From the NCBI GenBank assembly GCA_938016625.1, contig CALILB010000122.1:1-5983 (forward strand): a stretch of DNA of 5,983 bases, written 5' to 3'. The notes below the pieces were generated by a model that was not told the origin of the DNA, did no database searches, and saw nothing but the letters and a program-made list of their open reading frames with translations. Of the stretch, positions 1-5,948 are shown one piece after another; positions within the stretch are counted from its first letter, which is position 1, and every line of letters begins with the position of its first letter. This DNA comes from an uncultured bacterium. GTDB taxonomy: Bacteria; Acidobacteriota; Thermoanaerobaculia; Multivoradales; JAHEKO01. Made by a program: the position numbers and the translations under genes.

Positions 1-728
1 AGCCGGCGGCCCTCCCAGCCGGCAAAGAGATGCATGTGAAGTAGCGCGCCGTAGGCCACCCAGGCGACAAAGCCCAACGTTTCGATCGGGTCGAAGGTCC
101 AGGCCTTGCCGAAGAGGAGAAATTTGTAGAAGGAGCCCGAAGCCAGCATGGCGGTGTGGAGTAGGAAGCCTAGGCTGAGAGTGAAGGCGAGCCAGCGACG
201 GCGGGTGTCCGGTGCGGGACCTCGGCCGGCACGGAGGCCGGCCGCTTCGGCTGTCCGGGGTGACAGGAGGATCCAGAGGGCGAGGGCGGCGTTGGTGGTG
301 AGGACGCCGAAGGCGGCCCAGGCGACGATGGCGTGGATGTCGACCACCCATGAGCGCTCGGAGATGGTGAGGGCGTAGATGGTGGGGTCGTAGAGCGAGC
401 CGTGGGCCACGAGCGCCGCGGCGACTCCGCACGCCACCGGCCACACACCGACGCCGCCGACACGTCGCTGCAGCAACAGGGCCGCCAGCATGACGGCCGC
501 GGCCAGGGAGAGGCTGCTCTCCCAGGTGCCAAAGAGCGGGAGGTGACCGGCCGCGCGCCAGCGCGTCACCCAGGCGGCGATCGCCAGCAGGAGACAAGCT
601 TGGCCGCACGCGAGCGCCACTCGCTGAAGCCCGCCCGAGCTCGGCTTGAGCCAGGCGGAGAGGCCGACCACGCTTCCCACGCCGCCAAGACCGATGAGCC
701 ACAGGCCGAGGGTCGTCGCCAGGTCCAT
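1..728 (-). CDS. ccsA: second CcsA-type cytochrome c assembly protein, divergent (C-terminus outside window)
   Basis: The frame stays open from the ATG at 728 to the window edge, giving 242 residues without a stop. The C-terminal part, including the last expected outer histidine, is missing only because the window ends. The start has GGAGGA 9 nt upstream (738-743) and shares a base with the preceding resB stop. The protein begins MDLATTLGLWLIGLGGVGSV and is built of hydrophobic helices. Family marks are GHLPLFGTWESSLSL (61-75), H132 in DIHAIVAWAAFGVL, ASGSFYKFLLFGKAWTFDPIET (two parts, 196-205 and 206-217) and H231 in the following helix. The tryptophan-rich motif is altered: FGKAWTFDPIET instead of WGxxWxWDxxET. 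The helix histidine found at position 49 in the other CcsA is Ala here at the same offset from GH(V/L)P. A histidine at 191 is present where the other CcsA has Asp. Loop residues about 160-169 are encoded by the hairpin repeat. It probably handles heme with the second ResB, perhaps for a special cytochrome. Confidence 0.9.
   Translation of the reverse strand, partial: MDLATTLGLWLIGLGGVGSVVGLSAWLKPSSGGLQRVALACGQACLLLAIAAWVTRWRAAGHLPLFGTWESSLSLAAAVMLAALLLQRRVGGVGVWPVACGVAAALVAHGSLYDPTIYALTISERSWVVDIHAIVAWAAFGVLTTNAALALWILLSPRTAEAAGLRAGRGPAPDTRRRWLAFTLSLGFLLHTAMLASGSFYKFLLFGKAWTFDPIETLGFVAWVAYGALLHMHLFAGWEGRR
223..249. repeat. hairpin-forming dispersed repeat, copy inside ccsA coding sequence
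   Basis: Arms CGGCCGGC (223-230) and GCCGGCCG (237-244) enclose a 6-nt loop ACGGAG, followed by CTTCG. It differs from 2032-2058 at one base (g233 against a2042). It is read in frame as residues about 160-169 of the second CcsA, in a non-membrane loop between two helices, where an insertion would be tolerated. Confidence 0.75.
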
Positions 729-2017
729 CACTGGTCTTCCTCCCCTTCAGGAAGAGTTGGAGGGTGCGCGTCTCCCCAACCACGGAGTACACTTCCTTCT
801 CCCGAGGGATCGGCCACGTATTCGGCCTCGGCGCGGCCACCGGGTAGCTTTATCAGCAGCCCCAACAGGCCGAGAATGAAGCCGAGAAAGAGAATCGCCG
901 CCCCTGGATCCCAGACGATCGAGAACTCCCCCCAATAGCGGATCTCGGGGATGCTGAAGGTCAGCCCCTCGTAGGTATAGCCTTCACCCAACGGCAGCAG
1001 GGTGCCGCCCAAAGCCAGACGCCCGCGGTAGATCTCGACCGCCACGGCCGGGTTGACCAGGTTGAGAGAGTTGCTCACTGGCCCCCCATCCTCCTCGCCG
1101 TGATCGGGAAAGACCTCCAGATAGATGCGATGCGGGTAGTCGGGTGGTGAGAAGTAGTCTCTCTGTCCGGGCGGGAAGAGGTTGAGCTTGACAAAACTCG
1201 AATCGAGGACATGCCCGTAGGCATCTTTGAGCTCGTAGCGCGGCGTGTAACCGAAGCCCGAGAGGCGCAGAAACGTCGCCCAGCCGAGCCACAACGGCCG
1301 GTTGATGCGGGTGGTAGCACGGCGCCCGGAAGCGAGCTCGAGATCGGCCTCGAGGGTCGTGAACAGCAGCTGGTCGCGCCAGAACTCGGGGCGGATGTCG
1401 TCGACCCGGAAGGCGGTCAAGGGCACACCGGCCGCGAGGGGCTTTGGCGGCGATTGGGAGAGCAGCTGCCCGGGCTCGCCGGTGTACTCCTCGCCGACGG
1501 CCACCCACACCGTCGCTTCCTGGCGCATGGCGATCGTCGCGAGGAAGCCGACGGCGATCAGAAAGAAGGCACCGTGGAAGAGAAAGGTGCCGAGTCCCGA
1601 CCAACGCCGGCGGATGCCTCCGGGGCTCTCCTCCTGGCCCTCGGCGGGCCGGTAGCCGAGCCGGCGCAGAAGGGCAACGGCTGAGGTCGGGTCGAGGTTC
1701 TCGGACACCGGTAGCTCCCAGTCGGGCTCGCGTTCGGTGAGGGTCAGCCGGGGCGAGAGTTGACGCTTGAGGGTCGGGATCCGGCGCCACAAACAGACAC
1801 CGGTGTTGACGAGGAGAAGAGCGTAGACCAGCCAGAACGGGAGGAGCCCGGCGATGTTTTGCACCACGTGGGGCGGCGAGGAGGTGGCCCAGATGGCGAG
1901 GAAGCCGTAGTAGAGAACCGCCAGGACCATCAGGACGATCGAGAGGCGCCAGGAGCCTAGACGGGGGCCGGGTTCGGCCAGAAACGACCTAGTGGCAAAT
2001 AGGAGCCTACGCCACAC
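728..2017 (-). CDS. resB: second cytochrome c biogenesis protein ResB (CcsB/Ccs1 family)
   Basis: From the GTG at 2017 the product has 429 residues. Membrane segments lie at about 25-43, 56-76, 142-162 and 371-390, with a large outer domain between the last two. Family marks include LLLVNTGVCLWRR (67-79) at the end of helix 2 and GTFLFHGAFFLI (143-154) in helix 3 with the conserved histidine H148. RINRPLWLGW (237-246) lies in the outer domain, and IRYWGEFSIVWDPG (359-372) leads into the last helix. That last segment matches the ResB consensus in which an Asp-Pro-Gly precedes the final transmembrane helix. Sequence similarity to the other full-length ResB in this window is limited to these motifs, so they are old paralogues rather than a recent duplication. 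The stop codon overlaps the ATG of the following ccsA by one base (TGATG). Together they form a second ResB-CcsA pair. If the start at 2041 were used, eight residues would be added. Confidence 0.9.
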   Translation of the reverse strand: MWRRLLFATRSFLAEPGPRLGSWRLSIVLMVLAVLYYGFLAIWATSSPPHVVQNIAGLLPFWLVYALLLVNTGVCLWRRIPTLKRQLSPRLTLTEREPDWELPVSENLDPTSAVALLRRLGYRPAEGQEESPGGIRRRWSGLGTFLFHGAFFLIAVGFLATIAMRQEATVWVAVGEEYTGEPGQLLSQSPPKPLAAGVPLTAFRVDDIRPEFWRDQLLFTTLEADLELASGRRATTRINRPLWLGWATFLRLSGFGYTPRYELKDAYGHVLDSSFVKLNLFPPGQRDYFSPPDYPHRIYLEVFPDHGEEDGGPVSNSLNLVNPAVAVEIYRGRLALGGTLLPLGEGYTYEGLTFSIPEIRYWGEFSIVWDPGAAILFLGFILGLLGLLIKLPGGRAEAEYVADPSGEGSVLRGWGDAHPPTLPEGEEDQ

Positions 2018-2021
2018 GCGA

Positions 2022-2032
2022 CCCCCCTCCCC
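2022..2032 (-). promoter_or_regulatory. ribosome binding site deciding the start of the second resB
   Basis: GGGGAGGGGGG on the minus strand precedes the GTG at 2017, with the GGAGG core about 8 nt away. The longer reading frame could begin at a GTG at 2041, but that codon sits in the loop edge of the hairpin repeat and has no ribosome binding site. Confidence 0.55.
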
Positions 2033-2058
2033 GGCCGGCACAGAGGCCGGCCGCTTCG
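2032..2058. repeat. hairpin-forming dispersed repeat, intergenic copy
   Basis: An 8-nt arm CGGCCGGC (2032-2039), a 6-nt loop ACAGAG (2040-2045) and the complementary arm GCCGGCCG (2046-2053) are followed by CTTCG. The 27 nt match positions 223-249 at 26 of 27 bases, in the same orientation. The copy lies in the 92-nt gap (2018-2109) between ccsA and the second resB, directly upstream of that gene's ribosome binding site. The rest of the gap shows no clear promoter and no U-rich tail, so a terminator role is unlikely. It resembles a REP-type element. Confidence 0.75.
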
Positions 2059-2109
2059 TCTCTCACCAAGACAACGGAAATTGATCCAGCCCCAGCGGTC
2101 GTCGCCGTG

Positions 2110-2922
2110 TTAGCCCACATTGAAGACGTGGCTGCTGCCCTCCATCACCAGGTTGACGCCCCAGAAGGAGACCAGCACGCCGATGATGGCGAAGACCACG
2201 AGCCAGGCGAATTTGCGGCCGCGCCACCCCAGGGTGATGCGCAGGTGGAGGGCGACGCCGTAGACCAGCCAGGAGAGCAGCGACCAGGTCTCCACCGGAT
2301 CCCACGACCAGTAGGAGCCCCAGAGGCTCTTGGCCCAGATCGAGCCCGAGGCGATCATGATGGCGTCGGTAATGAAGCCAAAGACGGTGGAGCGGAACAT
2401 CAGCTCGTCGAGCCGAGCCAGGTCGGCCTCCGGGGTCTCCCGGCCCTTACCCGACTTCACCAGATAGACGATCCCGGCACCACAGGCCACGGTGTAGGCC
2501 CCATAGGCCAGCCAGGCGAAGAAGATGTGGATGTAGAGCCAGAAAGACTGGAGCGCGGCCACCATCGGCTGCACCGAGGTGTCCGACATCGCCCCGCCGC
2601 CCATGATGAGGAGTGCAAACGGCAGGGCGCCGGCAGCGAGCAGCGGGTAGCGCTGCTTCCAGCCGGCCCACAGCGTCATGAGCACGATGAACCAGGCGCC
2701 GGCCAGGGCGTTCTCGAAATTGCCGATGGTCGGCACGTGCCCGGACTCGATCCACCGCCAGGCCACCAGCATCGTGTGGAGGGCGAAGCCCAGCATGACG
2801 CCGCGGGGCGCCATCTCCACCCACTTCTGCTTGCCAAAGGCCTGGCCAAAGATCTGCGCCGCCACCATCAGGGCGTAGATCACGACACAGCACCAGAACA
2901 GGATTCCGAATAGCGGACTCAT
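2110..2922 (-). CDS. ccsA: cytochrome c biogenesis protein CcsA (ResC/CcmC-type heme handling protein)
   Basis: This 270-residue polytopic membrane protein is the catalytic partner of ResB. The tryptophan-rich WWD motif is intact: WGSYWSWDPVETW at 201-213, which in this family binds heme at the outer membrane face. The four histidines expected in CcsA can be placed. H49 (FALHTMLVAW) and H226 (VALHLRIT) lie in membrane helices. H132 (YIHIFFAWLAYGAY) and H265 (SSHVFNVG, at the C-terminus) flank the WWD domain on the outer side. GHVPTIGNFE (61-70) corresponds to the usual GHFP..N.YES segment. Hydrophobic helices fill most of the chain (about 6-24, 41-55, 72-88, 92-110, 125-155, 175-192, 212-228, 238-258). 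Length is near that of short bacterial CcsA proteins. The gene follows resB by 2 nt with a strong ribosome binding site and ends in TAA. The WWD and histidine roles are established family knowledge; activity here is inferred from full conservation. Confidence 0.95.
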   Translation of the reverse strand: MSPLFGILFWCCVVIYALMVAAQIFGQAFGKQKWVEMAPRGVMLGFALHTMLVAWRWIESGHVPTIGNFENALAGAWFIVLMTLWAGWKQRYPLLAAGALPFALLIMGGGAMSDTSVQPMVAALQSFWLYIHIFFAWLAYGAYTVACGAGIVYLVKSGKGRETPEADLARLDELMFRSTVFGFITDAIMIASGSIWAKSLWGSYWSWDPVETWSLLSWLVYGVALHLRITLGWRGRKFAWLVVFAIIGVLVSFWGVNLVMEGSSHVFNVG

Positions 2923-2924
2923 CT

Positions 2925-4310
2925 TCACCCTCCTTGGCTTATCGAGCTCTCTCCGCTGGTATCCGGCTGCCGGGTCGGACCCGGCTCTCTCAGCATCGAG
3001 AAGATCCCCGCCAGCTCGTCCCTGAATCGCTTCGAAAAGTACTCGCTCCGGCCCACCAGACGAAAGGCCTCCTCGTCCCAGGTGATGGCCACCTCCCGTC
3101 GGTACCATAGCAGGCGCCAGACCAGTCCCAGGATGCCGATCACGAAGCCGGTGATCAGCAAGCCGCCCCCGCGCTCGGCGATGACTTTGATGTCGACCCA
3201 GTAGCGAAAATCCTCCAGCACCAGCCGACCGTGCGCAAGCTCCACCGCCTCTCCTGGCGCGAGGTCGCCATCGAAGGCCAGCTCACCGGCCTCCAACACC
3301 TGGAAGCGCATGGCGGCCGCGCCCCTCTCGTCGCGGCCCGGAAAGAGATCGGGTGAGGCGAGCGGATGGATCAGCACCTGGACGCTTCCCCCGGCAATGG
3401 GGACCTCGGTGGGAGGTCCACCACGGGTCCTGGCCGGGGTCACCAGCCGGTCGAGGGTGAAGCCCCGCGGGTCCTGGAGCCAGAGCACCGGGGCGAGGCC
3501 CGCCTGCTCTACCAGCAGGCTGACATCCCCCCATTTCGCCGGATGATTGACCCGCGAGGTGCGGCTGGTGCTGCCCCCCGAGTACTGGATAAGTAGATCT
3601 GCCTGCAGATGGACCGGGCGCCCCTCCTCCAGACGGGTGTCGACCCGCTCGAGAACAAAACGGACGTCGGGCTGTCGACCGGTGGGTGGCAGTCTCAGGA
3701 TCTGGTTGTAGCTGCCATCGAAGGTCTGACCTTCGGAGAGGACCGCGAGACCGACAAAGCGGGTGTAGTAGATCAACACGCCCCCGGCGCAGAGCAGGAA
3801 GAAGCTGAGATGGAAGAGCAGGAAGCCGAGCGGCGCTGTGCGGTGTTTGACTCCCCACAGGGTCTTCTCCCCAGCCTTGCGCACCTGGAAGCCGAAGCCA
3901 CGGAGAATCTCGACCGCCTTGCCCACCTGCCAATCCCCCGGCAGCTCCTCGCTGAAGCTCTCCTCCATCCGAGCCCAGGCCTTGAGGCCCTCCTCGGAGC
4001 GGGGTCGGAGCGCGACCCGCCGCCAGGTCGGGCCGAGCCGGATCGCGAGCACGGCGGCGAGGTTGACGAAGAAGAGGGCGAGGACGATGAGAAAGATCGG
4101 GCTGGTCGCCATGTGGCCAAACCCGAGGGTCTCCAAGAAGAACCGGGCGACCGGACCACTCGTGCTCGTCACTCGCGCGTACTGCTCTTCTCCCAGGACG
4201 GCTCGCTGGGGAAGAGCCACGTTGAGCAGCAGCAACAGAGCCAACAGACAGAGGAGCGCCAGCGTCGTCCGCACCGAGGTCAGCCGGCGGAGCCAGGTCG
4301 GGGCGCTCAT
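2925..4310 (-). CDS. resB: cytochrome c biogenesis protein ResB (CcsB/Ccs1 family)
   Basis: This 461-residue protein partners CcsA in the System II cytochrome c synthase, which moves heme across the membrane and ligates it to apocytochromes. Membrane segments lie at about 15-33, 68-92, 160-184 and 384-404. The large domain between segments 3 and 4 (about 185-383) would be extracytoplasmic, as in the family. Family features are FVNL (81-84) at the end of helix 2 followed by basic residues, FLLFHLSFF (163-171) in helix 3 with the conserved histidine H167, and RVNHPAKWG (253-261) in the outer domain. FRYW (368-371) precedes the last helix. A cytoplasmic tail of about 55 residues follows. The ATG at 4310 shares ATGA with the previous stop and has a GAGG 7 nt upstream. 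An in-frame start at 4472 would only add a Gly/Pro/Arg-rich leader read from the previous gene. ccsA starts 2 nt after its stop; in some lineages these two are fused as CcsBA. Confidence 0.9.
   Translation of the reverse strand: MSAPTWLRRLTSVRTTLALLCLLALLLLLNVALPQRAVLGEEQYARVTSTSGPVARFFLETLGFGHMATSPIFLIVLALFFVNLAAVLAIRLGPTWRRVALRPRSEEGLKAWARMEESFSEELPGDWQVGKAVEILRGFGFQVRKAGEKTLWGVKHRTAPLGFLLFHLSFFLLCAGGVLIYYTRFVGLAVLSEGQTFDGSYNQILRLPPTGRQPDVRFVLERVDTRLEEGRPVHLQADLLIQYSGGSTSRTSRVNHPAKWGDVSLLVEQAGLAPVLWLQDPRGFTLDRLVTPARTRGGPPTEVPIAGGSVQVLIHPLASPDLFPGRDERGAAAMRFQVLEAGELAFDGDLAPGEAVELAHGRLVLEDFRYWVDIKVIAERGGGLLITGFVIGILGLVWRLLWYRREVAITWDEEAFRLVGRSEYFSKRFRDELAGIFSMLREPGPTRQPDTSGESSISQGG
2929..2935 (-). 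promoter_or_regulatory. strong ribosome binding site for ccsA
   Basis: AAGGAGG on the minus strand lies 6 nt before the ATG at 2922, at the ideal spacing and inside the last codons of resB. It fixes the ccsA start at 2922 rather than at the upstream in-frame start at 3108. Confidence 0.8.
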
Positions 4311-4852
4311 CGCCCGGCCTCGCTCGGGACCGGCGCCGGTCCGAGCGCCTCCCAACCCTCGACCACCCAGCCCGCCGACCCGCGGTTGACCAGGTAACGG
4401 GAGCGGCCGACTTCGACCCGGTGGGGGTCCGACTCGCCCGAGCCATCCATCCAGAAGAACCGGAAGCTCCACAGCTCACGGGTCCTCACCTCCACGCTGC
4501 CGGTGGCCAGAAGCTCGACCGCCTCGACCTCGAGTCTTTCGAGCTTGGGGTCCTGTCTTCTCCCGTTGCGGGTCAGGTAGTCGATGTCGACCAGCATCTC
4601 TTCGAGGACACCCGCCGAGGTCGGCATGCGGTCGGCAAACCGGGTGTCGCCACCCGAGGCGTAGAGATGGCGCATGAGGTCGAGGGTCAGCGCTACGGCC
4701 TGGACCGCACCGTCGCGCTCCTCGGGTGCCAGCTCCGCCGCCGGCTCGTCGGCGCCAAACCAGGCCTCGGAGAAGAAGCTCCACTCCTGGGTGACGGCCA
4801 GCGTCATAAAAAGGAGAAACCCCCCCAGTAGGATCTTCAGCAGTGTCTTCAC
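4307..4852 (-). CDS. uncharacterised membrane-anchored protein of a cytochrome c biogenesis operon
   Basis: I do not recognise this 181-residue protein by family. It begins MKTLLKILLGGFLLFMTLAV, a typical signal anchor or signal peptide (about 3-21) with positive charge before the hydrophobic core. There is no lipobox cysteine, so it is probably not a lipoprotein. A charged helical part follows (about 37-100), then a more beta-like C-terminal half (about 105-172) containing LATGSVEVRTRELWSF and GWVVEGWEAL. Alternating charged strands with Trp residues near the end loosely resemble NTF2-like or ARC6-type scaffold domains, but this is only an impression. No CXXC thiol pair or CXXCH heme site is present, so it is neither a ResA/CcsX thioredoxin nor a cytochrome. 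It overlaps the upstream ResB-like gene by GTGA and the downstream ResB by ATGA. Such tight packing suggests a protein made in step with the synthase subunits, perhaps an extracytoplasmic scaffold or assembly factor. Confidence 0.72.
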   Translation of the reverse strand: MKTLLKILLGGFLLFMTLAVTQEWSFFSEAWFGADEPAAELAPEERDGAVQAVALTLDLMRHLYASGGDTRFADRMPTSAGVLEEMLVDIDYLTRNGRRQDPKLERLEVEAVELLATGSVEVRTRELWSFRFFWMDGSGESDPHRVEVGRSRYLVNRGSAGWVVEGWEALGPAPVPSEAGR

Positions 4853-5841
4853 CACCTTCTCCACGCCGCCAGGGCCCAGAACAGGCCTCCAACCAGGGCC
4901 AGTCCGCCGCCGATGAACACCAGGAGACCAAAGTTTCTTCTCGAAACGACGATCTCCGACCACCGCTGGAGATCGACAAAGCCGACTCTGTAGCCCTCGT
5001 CGACGGTGGCGAATTGCCCGGGAAGAAGCCCGCCCTCACCGAGCGGCCGGCCGGTCTTGTCGACCGCCAGCCTCAGGGTGGCGTGACCCCGCATGCCTTC
5101 GTCGAGACTAACCAAATCGACCATCCCCTCCACCCGCAACCCCTCGGTCTCGAGTTCGAAGCTGCCGTCAAAGCCGATGCCCGACTCGCCCTCACGGCGA
5201 GTTAGAAAAGGCACGACCCGATTGAAGACCTCACGCCCCGGGTCTTCGCCCTCGAGGATGACGATACGGGGGGCAAAGCCAAAGGCACCCTGGTGAAATC
5301 GAAGCGGTCCATACGCTGCCTCGGTTTGGGGGGTCACCTCGAGCTCGACCGGCGTCTCCCCTGCGGTCTCGACCCTGATCCGGCTGGCCGGATAGAAGCG
5401 GCCCTCGCCCGTGGGCACCAGCTCCAACTCGCCCAGGGTCATCGTCACCCCCATCTCCTCGAGACGCGCCAGAGGGCCGGTGGTGAAATCCTGCAACTGG
5501 CCTCCGCCGTGGAGCGCCACCGACTCGCCCTCGACCAGGATGACATAGCCCTGGAGGCTCAGCAGCCAATTGGCGCTGCCGCCGGCGAGTGCCAGCAACA
5601 GGCCACTGATCGCCAAGAGCTCGCCCAGCCGTCGTCCCCGCCTCGAACCCGTAGCCAGCGAGTAGATCAGCCGCCCCCAGCGAACCACAAAGGCGATGGC
5701 GGCCAGCCCGAAGAGCACCGCCAACAGCTCGGGGGGGTGGTCCAGACGACCGGTCTTGAGCGCCACCAGATCGGCGGCCGCCACCAGCAGCAGCAGCCAC
5801 GGAACCATAGCGACCCAACCTCGTCTTGCGTGCTCGCCCAT
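4849..5841 (-). CDS. ResB-like cytochrome c biogenesis membrane protein (short, divergent)
   Basis: The protein has 330 residues, shorter than the 429 and 461 of the other two ResB proteins here. Predicted membrane segments are at about 12-28, 37-53 and 75-96, followed by a beta-rich, probably extracytoplasmic domain (about 97-303) and a last membrane segment (about 304-326). This three-plus-one layout is that of ResB/Ccs1. Two stretches support homology. One is the segment around 169-191 with GPLRFHQGAFGFAP. The other is LQRWSEIVV (291-299) just before the last helix, which lines up with the RYW-containing segment at the same place in the other two ResB proteins. The third membrane segment has no histidine, although ResB normally carries an essential one there. 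The loop between segments 2 and 3 is also much shorter than usual. It may be an accessory or structural subunit rather than a heme-handling ResB. The next gene overlaps its 3' end by 4 nt, implying translational coupling. ResB relationship is fairly likely; function is inferred. Confidence 0.68.
   Translation of the reverse strand: MGEHARRGWVAMVPWLLLLVAAADLVALKTGRLDHPPELLAVLFGLAAIAFVVRWGRLIYSLATGSRRGRRLGELLAISGLLLALAGGSANWLLSLQGYVILVEGESVALHGGGQLQDFTTGPLARLEEMGVTMTLGELELVPTGEGRFYPASRIRVETAGETPVELEVTPQTEAAYGPLRFHQGAFGFAPRIVILEGEDPGREVFNRVVPFLTRREGESGIGFDGSFELETEGLRVEGMVDLVSLDEGMRGHATLRLAVDKTGRPLGEGGLLPGQFATVDEGYRVGFVDLQRWSEIVVSRRNFGLLVFIGGGLALVGGLFWALAAWRRW
4855..4862 (-). promoter_or_regulatory. 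ribosome binding site deciding the start of the 181-residue gene
   Basis: GGAGAAGG on the minus strand ends 2 nt before the GTG at 4852, with its GGAG core 6 nt away. It lies inside the last codons of the upstream ResB-like gene. The GTG shares GTGA with that gene's TGA stop. Two other GTG codons, at 4864 and 4855, lie upstream of or within this site and are less likely starts. Confidence 0.55.
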
Positions 5842-5847
5842 CGTATG

Positions 5848-5852
5848 TCCTC
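5848..5852 (-). promoter_or_regulatory. ribosome binding site for the first ResB-like gene
   Basis: GAGGA on the minus strand lies 6 nt before the ATG at 5841. It supports this start over the in-frame start at 5916, which would read through the GC-rich palindrome and add a non-hydrophobic, Gly/Pro-rich leader. Confidence 0.6.
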
Positions 5853-5891
5853 GATTATCCCGCAGACCGGGCCCCGGCCGTCCTACAACAA

Positions 5892-5914
5892 GGGCGGGGG
5901 CCAGGCCCCCGCCC
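5892..5914 (-). terminator. GC-rich perfect palindrome, possible terminator of the upstream gene
   Basis: Two perfect 11-nt arms (5892-5902 and 5904-5914) flank a single central base. On the minus strand the hairpin is followed by TTGTTGT (5891-5885), a weak U-rich tail. This suggests an intrinsic terminator, or attenuator, between an upstream gene and the cytochrome c biogenesis cluster. The tail is short and broken by G, so efficiency is doubtful. It could instead be a REP-like dispersed element. Confidence 0.4.
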
Positions 5915-5948
5915 AATTACTATCTCCTCCCCCTTGCCGGATCAGTAC

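Noticed and set aside
402..938. Plus-strand open frame of 178 codons, and others at 1211-1684, 3609-4397 and 5293-5952
   Set aside because: All lie antisense to well-supported minus-strand genes, have low-complexity Arg/Gly/Pro/Ser-rich products, and show no domain or operon logic.
2018..2041. GTG start at 2041 for the second resB
   Set aside because: It lies within the hairpin repeat, has no ribosome binding site, and adds a Gly-rich leader. The GTG at 2017 has a G-rich ribosome binding site at good spacing.
2107..2913. Long open frame on the plus strand (268 codons) opposite ccsA
   Set aside because: It mirrors the ccsA gene almost end to end. Its product is rich in His, Gly, Asp and Glu without a recognisable domain, and ccsA itself is unmistakable. 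High GC content removes stops from the antisense frame.
4311..4472. N-terminal extension of the first resB to 4472
   Set aside because: It would overlap the 181-residue gene by about 160 nt and give a Gly/Pro/Arg-rich segment. The ATG at 4310 in an ATGA overlap places the first membrane helix correctly.
4307..4852. Thioredoxin-like ResA/CcsX or a c-type cytochrome as the identity of the 181-residue protein
   Set aside because: No CXXC or CXXCH motif is present; the mature part has no cysteine at all.
5854..5859. GATAAT on the minus strand as a promoter -10 box
   Set aside because: It would put the transcript start almost on the ribosome binding site, and no -35-like sequence lies about 17 nt upstream. 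The nearest candidate, TTGTTG, is about 26 nt away.
5842..5916. Extension of the first ResB-like gene to 5916
   Set aside because: It would be translated through the GC-rich palindrome region and lacks a suitable ribosome binding site. The ATG at 5841 has GAGGA 6 nt upstream and leads directly into the first helix.
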